Assembly: GCA_963662155.1 (NCBI GenBank)
Contig: OY759273.1
Span: 1,500,107-1,564,106 of the forward strand
Direction: 5' to 3'
DNA: 64,000 nt
Origin: Lamellibrachia columna
Taxonomy: Eukaryota; Annelida; Polychaeta; Sabellida; Siboglinidae
Shown here: positions 58,633-64,000 of the stretch, one piece after another
Position numbering within the stretch: position 1 is the first letter of the stretch
Layout of the letters: the number at the start of each line of letters is the position of its first letter
The notes under the pieces: model-generated
What the model was told of the DNA's origin: nothing
The model's input: only the letters and a program-made list of their open reading frames with translations
Database searches by the model: none
Position numbers and translations under genes: made by a program

Positions 58633-59651
58633 AATTTGTGCAGATCGTGCTGTGCTTTGTCCAACTTTTGTTGTGCTACCTGAACCTCATCAATCTCATG
58701 TTGTGCTTGTTGTGCCACCTGTACCTCATCAGTCACATGTGCTGATTGTGCTATCAGTGATTCTTTTTTTTTGGTGTGATTCACTGCTTTCTTAGTTTTT
58801 TCTCTCTGGCCCTGCCTGATCAGTTGAATTTCCCTCCTTCCGAAATATTTTTTTTGGACTATTCTGCCATTTCGTATGACCAGATCTTTCTCTCCTTCTT
58901 GCTTACGCTTCTCCAACTCCTTCGTCAATCCTCTGCGCTCCTCTCGTTGTCTCTGAGTCATGTCCGGAGCAATGTGTATATCCTTCAATACCTCTGCATC
59001 GTCTTGCTGTTTGGATATTCTCAGTGATTTCACCCTGTTCATAATGGCCTGTTTATTTCTCTCGCTGCCAAAGACTACCTTGACTGGCCGAACATTCCCA
59101 TCTTGTTTCTTGCCTAGTCGGCTGACCGACTTTACATCTGGTTCCTGCACTTGCAACTTTCTGAATATTGACCTCACTTTGTGTTCGTCATCCCTTTTGC
59201 GTTCTCCACTGTCTGGGCTATTTGATTCTGCTACCTCGTATATTATTAGGTTTGTTCTGCGTTTTTCTATCTCTTCTTGGTCTCTCCTGAGCTCTGCTAT
59301 TTTTGCATCCATCTTAGCTTCCATCGCATTCTCTAGGAGCTCGACCTTTTCTGTCACAAAGTCCACCTTCGTTTCTATTTCATCTTGTTTGACTTTTACT
59401 GCACATACCATTTTATAGATTTTTGCTGCTGCACCATTGCACTTGTCACAAAACCAGTGCACACTGTTCCCTTCTTTGACAAGGAACTCATAAACTTGTT
59501 CGGAGATGTTCTGGCACTCAGTGTGGTACCACTTTTCACAAATTTCACAAGCCATAGCTTTATGCTTTCCCTTCACATCTTTCAAGCAGACATTACATTC
59601 ATTTACATGAGTACTTTGGCTTGTGCTCCTCTGCTTTCTTGCTGTTGCCAT
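58629..59651 (-). CDS. ORF1 protein of CR1/L2-like LINE (PHD finger, coiled coil, RRM-like region)
   Basis: An intact 340-residue frame. An N-terminal C4HC3 PHD-type zinc finger is visible (C19, C22, C35, C38, H43, C46, C68, C71), then a charged coiled-coil region of about residues 80-135. After that comes an RRM-like stretch beginning NLIIYEVAES and containing VKSVSRLGKK and PVKVVFGSER, and a basic tail ending in a Gln/Val/Ala-rich repeat. ORF1 proteins of CR1-like LINEs bind RNA and form the retrotransposition particle; a PHD/zinc-finger N-terminus is known in part of this clade. The stop overlaps the ORF2 start by four bases. No disruption was seen in the frame. Confidence 0.8.
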   Translation of the reverse strand: MATARKQRSTSQSTHVNECNVCLKDVKGKHKAMACEICEKWYHTECQNISEQVYEFLVKEGNSVHWFCDKCNGAAAKIYKMVCAVKVKQDEIETKVDFVTEKVELLENAMEAKMDAKIAELRRDQEEIEKRRTNLIIYEVAESNSPDSGERKRDDEHKVRSIFRKLQVQEPDVKSVSRLGKKQDGNVRPVKVVFGSERNKQAIMNRVKSLRISKQQDDAEVLKDIHIAPDMTQRQREERRGLTKELEKRKQEGEKDLVIRNGRIVQKKYFGRREIQLIRQGQREKTKKAVNHTKKKESLIAQSAHVTDEVQVAQQAQHEIDEVQVAQQKLDKAQHDLHKL

Positions 59652-60339
59652 TTTTCTTATTTGTATTTGACTGAATATTTAGTTCTATTTATAAGATTTT
59701 TACCTATGTCAACATATAGCTTTGCCAATCTGATTTACAATTTTAACCTTGATTTCAAGTGCTTTGTACTTGAGAAGTACGTGCAGGGAGGCAGGATTTT
59801 GTGCTACCACTGCTTTTGAAAAGCAGTCTATAGGCAGTACTGTAGATGTACTCCAGGGCGACTCTGGGGAAACATCCTGCCGAAAAGCCTGTCAATGAAA
59901 AGATAACATGCAGGGGTGCTCCTGTCAAAAATTGTGTTAATATCGCTTTGCTTGTCTTACTATTAGTCACATACAGACTTTAAATAGGCTTAGTGATCTG
60001 TTTCGTCTCATGTTTAACTAACTTATATTAAATTACCTTACCTGCATCCCTAGTTGTAATTTGTGCACCTACCTTGGAAGTGAAGAAAAATAACAAAGAT
60101 GGCCGACAGTTTGGCGGGAATCCTGAGATGTTAGTTGGACATTTAAAAACTTCGATTACATCACATCGGCAGCGAAACCTCACTGATCAAGCCGATATTT
60201 ATAACTAGTACCCATTTAGAACACTACCCGGTAGGTAAATTTCTCTTTTAGCGATTCCAGGACCGAACAGGAATGGTAAAAGTACGGAGCTTTTTAGGAA
60301 AACATTTCATCAGACCGGATGTATCTTCACTGAAATTTG

Positions 60340-60995
60340 CTAACGCGCGCCGAATTGGGAGTTCCGTAGCCAAATGGCTATGGAACTAATAACTTAAGTT
60401 TTAAAACCAATACGCACTAACCGTTTCACATGTGTATTCTGTGACATACAACCGACACTTGGGCGTCAAGAAACTGAAGAAATGTGCTCCAGATAATTAT
60501 TTATGAGTACATTTATCGGTCACACAGAAAAGATTTCATAAAAAGCCGCCATACTGTGCACGTGATGTTGCCTTTGGGTCACATGATCAAACGTGATTTC
60601 GTGTAGAATGAGGCCAGAGTGGGCCAGCAGCACAGACATAAATAAAACACCCGTTAGTGAGTTAGTAGTTTATAGGGAGATGATTAATGATGTAACTCTA
60701 TGACCAGCAGACGGCAATTCTTAGCGTGACCTTATATAGATCTACGATAATCCCGTTTGGTAGTCTCGCTCAAAACAACATCCAGTTATATACAAATGTT
60801 GACAAGCACATGCGTTCTGACAAAAAGGTAATAATTTCACACTTTTACATGGTTATTGTCAGGTAACTTTAGTGATTTACATGTAAGAATGCATACAGAC
60901 ACGAAAGACGTGTTTATTGCTCTGTTTATGGCGTTTTTGTAAGGTTTCATGTTTCATGAAAATACTTACGCTTTTGATGAACGAGATCTTCGCCC
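60340..60995 (+). repeat. 660-bp direct repeat, copy 2 (probable 5' leader of LINE family D)
   Basis: Nearly identical to 54125-54790. It begins at ATTTGCTAA, contains a 28-nt hairpin (60360-60387) with one mismatch, and includes CACGTGATG and GGGTCACATGATC motifs. It sits directly upstream of the LINE D ORF1, which suggests it is the promoter-bearing leader of that element. Confidence 0.7.
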
Positions 60996-61202
60996 TACTA
61001 CAGCAACTTTGCCTAGGGCATATGTTGCTGTTGCAAAATCTTTCCGTCACAGTGGTGAACCTATCGTAGATGTCTACAAAGCTAGTGAAACTTTGCAATT
61101 CAAAGCTTCATTCCGTGCCTATCAATCTCTGTTGGCATCAATCGGTTTTTTATTAACGTTTACACTGCGACTTCTCAATAAACTATATTATCATCTGCTG
61201 CT

Positions 61203-61692
61203 ATGGCGACCGACGATGTTGTCATCATTGAGGAACTTTTATGTTTTTACATTAATCGAATGGACGTTTTTCCACGATCTATTCTTAACCGCATTATATT
61301 GTAAATTTAACGATGAAGACATCTTAAGTGCCAAAGACACTTTACATTCACATGTCTCTACCACTTTGAAACATCGTCGGATTAAACGACAAGGGGCCGA
61401 TAAAGTAAAACACAACGTTGACGACATTTTGAAAATCTTGGACGAAGCTAACCCTGACGCAATACCGATCTATGTCGCCCGTGATCTTGGCAAACTACGG
61501 ACCATTGATTTTAATCATGTCGACATGTCTACATTGTCACGTGAAATCACCACATGCAAAAGCAAATTATATGACACTGAACTATCTCATAAAACTCTTG
61601 TCGATTCAGTGTCTGAACTTTCTACGCAAATCACCACTCTTGTGTCATCACTGCTACCTGTACTTTCTTCACTGAACATGCAATGCTTGTAG
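61203..61692 (+). pseudogene. ORF1-like protein of LINE family D, one frameshift
   Basis: Starting at the ATG at 61203 the frame reads MATDDVVIIEELLCFYINRM and stops at about 61303. The +1 frame carries on with KFNDEDILSAKDTLHSHVST, VDDILKILDEANPDAIPIYV and ARDLGKLRTIDFNHVDMSTL, ending in a coiled-coil-like stretch. I recognise this layout as a LINE ORF1 common in aquatic invertebrates, from memory. The longer open frame from 60949 is a chance fusion with the 5' leader. Confidence 0.6.
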
Positions 61693-61739
61693 GCAAAAAT
61701 CCGGGTTATGATAGTGTAAGTAATAAACATTTTAAATAT

Positions 61740-62550
61740 GCGAATGAAAAACTTCATGTTCTCATGTCACTTTTATATAGCAGCATGTTAATTCACGGTT
61801 TTTTTACCGGATGCTATGATAATTGCAATCATAGCCCCCATAATTAAAAATAAGGCGGGTGACCTGTCTGATAACAACAACTACCGACCCATTGCTCTAG
61901 CCACAATTGCTAGTAAATTATTTGAATCCTTGATATTATCCAGGGTTTATACTTTTTTATCTACATGTGTAAACCAATTTGGATTTAAAAAGCATCACTC
62001 AACTGAAATGCTCTTATTTTTATTAAAAGAACTCTTTCGACACTACATAGCGAATGGCTCATCTATGTATGTTACTATGCTGGATGCCTCTAAGGCCTTT
62101 GACAAAGTCAATCATAGTAAGCTATTCACCAAACTAATTGACCGTAGATGTCCTTCTTTTATTGTTCGCATTCTTTATTACTGGTACAGAACCCAGAAAT
62201 TCACTGTCAGATGGTGTTGTAGCTTCTCAGAATTTTTTACCGTTTCAAACAGTGTTAAGCAGGGTGGAATCCTTTCTCCACATCTTTTTAACGTTTACAT
62301 GGATGACTTAAGTGTTAATTTGAATAAATTACAAATTGGCTGTCTTTATGCAGGAACCATAATGAATCATATGATGTATACCGATGACCTTTGTGTTTTT
62401 TCACCTAGTGTTGCTGGGTTGAGAAAACTCACCGATTGTTGTGCTGAGTAGTATGGCAATATGTTTGATATAACATACAACGCCAACAAATCTTTCTGTA
62501 TTGTTATTAATAACAAACCTAGGGTTATAGCAGGGACCATGAACCCCAAA
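61740..62550 (+). pseudogene. Reverse transcriptase of LINE family D, endonuclease missing
   Basis: The frame reads HFKYANEKLHVLMSLLYSSM, then APIIKNKAGDLSDNNNYRPI, TMLDASKAFDKVNHSKLF (motif A), SVKQGGILSPHLFNVYMDD (motif B) and MMYTDDLCVFSPS (motif C, with YTDD in place of YADD). It breaks at a TAG near 62449 and peters out after NANKSFCIVINNK. Only about 50 bp separate the ORF1 stop from the RT, so the endonuclease half of ORF2 is deleted. Confidence 0.8.
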
Positions 62551-64000
62551 GCAGGGATCACTTATTATGTTCAGCCTGTGGCCGAGTCACTACATATCAA
62601 AGACTACTGTGGACACACCAGGAACTTATATATGTAATTGTACCTTAAAACTTCAGGAGTTTATATAGCAATAGAAACTTGCTGTTTTGCCTAATCGCCG
62701 ATTTATCCCAAATAGGCCAATAATGCCCACGTTCATGATTGTTTATTAGTGTGTAACAAATTAATGAAAATATTATGAATTATCGCACAGCAACAAATAG
62801 CAAAGGTTACAAATAGTACCTTGTTGACATAAACATTGGAAATGGCCGTGTGTCCAAACTTCGTTCATTTCCAAATTGAAAAAAACTTCATGTATTACAT
62901 AACTGTTAAAATGTACAGCTTTTGCCACAATTTGTCACATAATTGTTCTGCTTTGGTGTTTGTTAAGGGGGATTATTCAAGGTTGATTTGGTAGCACTTG
63001 CTTCTTTGTCACACATTTTTTCCAAAAGGAAACAAGTGACACTAAGTCACCAAATAATCAACGTCATAAACAGTATAGTAACGTAGGCAAGAATTATTGC
63101 GCCAAGCCAGTCACTATATGTAATATAATATGCCATTTTCACAAAAATCAGAAAAAACTTTTGCATAAGACATCCATATTCTAAATCACTAACAATTATT
63201 TCATCGTTGCAGTGCAAACAAATTGTTAGAAAAGTTGTTCTTAATGAAAATATTATGATTATCGAACGACACAAATTATATTAATATTGGTATGTACTAG
63301 TCTATAACTTAGGGCCTAGGCCATAGCGAACGGTGCAGTAACCAGCATACAAGTAATTTTTATAAATACACAGTGAAATAGTCCGTAGAATTGTGGATAA
63401 TTACTGTGCCGTAATATGCACAAGAGAGCATAGCAATATTATGTTTTGTCCGATATCCCCAAAACACCTCATCGTCACTTAATCCCTGCTGCCATTCCAT
63501 GGCAGTATAGACATATAGTGCCAGACTGGGTAACTAGAAGGGGTTCGCCACGCGCCAGCAGCGTACGCTAACCAGTTCCGTAAATCTCTGGCAATAATGG
63601 AATATTCAGATGCTATTTAAGGATAATGTTAGCCAAGTTCAGTGAATTTAACATTTTGGGATATGCTTTAACAAACGTTACCCTTTCTTATAAGTTTGCT
63701 TTTTAAAATACCCTAAGGACGATTGTCTCTTAGACATCTTATTTTGCTGAACTAGCGCCGCTGCGACATGGTTGCCAATCTGTCCGCTATGACACCCCTC
63801 TCGTCTGACGTAAACATAAAGTTCACACTCATGATAACACTATGCTTCCTGGCAGCAAACATGTATAAGTACCTCTGTCAAATTTCCACCAACAAAGAGG
63901 ATTCCACAACAACATTCTCAGCCATGCTGACAAGAAACCTGCCACCATTTCCCATGTTCTCAACCACAAAAAAAAAACAAGATGAAACCAACTAAGCCCC
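62551..64000. other. Right edge, one uncertain short frame
   Basis: A 75-codon plus-strand frame (63768-63995) starts at an ATG in a good context (GCGACATGG) and reads MVANLSAMTPLSSDVNIKFT, then a hydrophobic stretch LMITLCFLAANMYKYL that could be one membrane segment. I do not recognise it; it could be a first exon, a scrap of a repeat or chance. Confidence 0.3.

Larger units (their letters stand above)
55701..59690 (-). mobile_element. Near full-length CR1/L2-like LINE (family C)
   Basis: The element runs on the minus strand from a short 5' leader near 59690 through ORF1 and ORF2 to a (TATG)n tail at about 55701-55733. A short microsatellite 3' tail instead of poly(A) is typical of CR1/L2 elements. 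The exact 5' boundary is uncertain because I could not identify target-site duplications. It lies between the two 660-bp direct repeats at 54125 and 60340. Confidence 0.75.

Noticed and set aside
60949..61202. N-terminal 85 codons of the 247-codon frame upstream of LINE D ORF1
   Set aside because: The ORF1 start with family resemblance is the ATG at 61203 in another frame; the upstream part overlaps the duplicated leader sequence.

Overview
This is animal nuclear DNA, AT-rich and very repeat-dense, most likely from a non-vertebrate metazoan such as a marine invertebrate. The reasons are spliced single-copy genes of animal families, CR1/L2-like LINE retrotransposons, hAT-like and other TIR transposons, and several kilobases of minisatellite. 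I cannot name the species from the sequence.

Two real protein-coding genes can be reconstructed, and they are divergent neighbours. (1) On the minus strand, a four-exon homologue of human C9orf85 (DUF2039 family): exons 32991-32783, 26897-26784, 24494-24412 and 5755-5619. They join into a 180-residue zinc-ribbon-like protein with four CxxC pairs, consensus GT/AG junctions and consistent phases. (2) On the plus strand, a two-exon ABHD17 (FAM108) depalmitoylase: 36508-37154 and 43404-43620, 287 residues, with an intact Ser/Asp/His triad and an N-terminal palmitoylation cysteine cluster. Their start codons are 3.5 kb apart in head-to-head orientation. From memory, human ABHD17B and C9orf85 are also head-to-head neighbours (9q21.13), so this looks like an old conserved gene pair.

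Region by region. 1-5600: promoter/LTR-like DNA, a degenerate 117-bp triplication, microsatellites, a 41-bp minisatellite and a TIR transposon broken by a CR1-like LINE fragment. 5619-24411: last exon and the 18.7-kb intron 3 of the C9orf85 homologue. The intron holds a 3.1-kb hAT-like element and minisatellites of 63, 21, 31/32, 64 and 34 bp; the 34-bp array is 5.9 kb with a 2278-bp higher-order period. 23591-23964: perfect palindromes beside exon 3. 24412-32991: exons 1-3, with LINE and TIR elements in the introns. 33000-36500: intergenic region between the two genes, with a (CT)n tract, a small MITE and a 1.39-kb transposon with GC-rich arms. 36508-43620: ABHD17, its intron carrying further dispersed repeats. 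43621-64000: no host gene recognised; a 22-bp minisatellite, a tandem pair of CR1-like LINEs, one nearly complete CR1-like LINE (ORF1 intact, ORF2 with about five lesions) and a second LINE family lacking its endonuclease.

No operon, CRISPR, complete tRNA or rRNA gene was seen. Long open frames inside minisatellites are almost certainly by-products of repeat composition. I found no previously undescribed enzymatic system. The most notable things are the conserved divergent gene pair and the unusual repeat architecture (higher-order minisatellite, perfect palindromes, a minisatellite grown inside a transposon).
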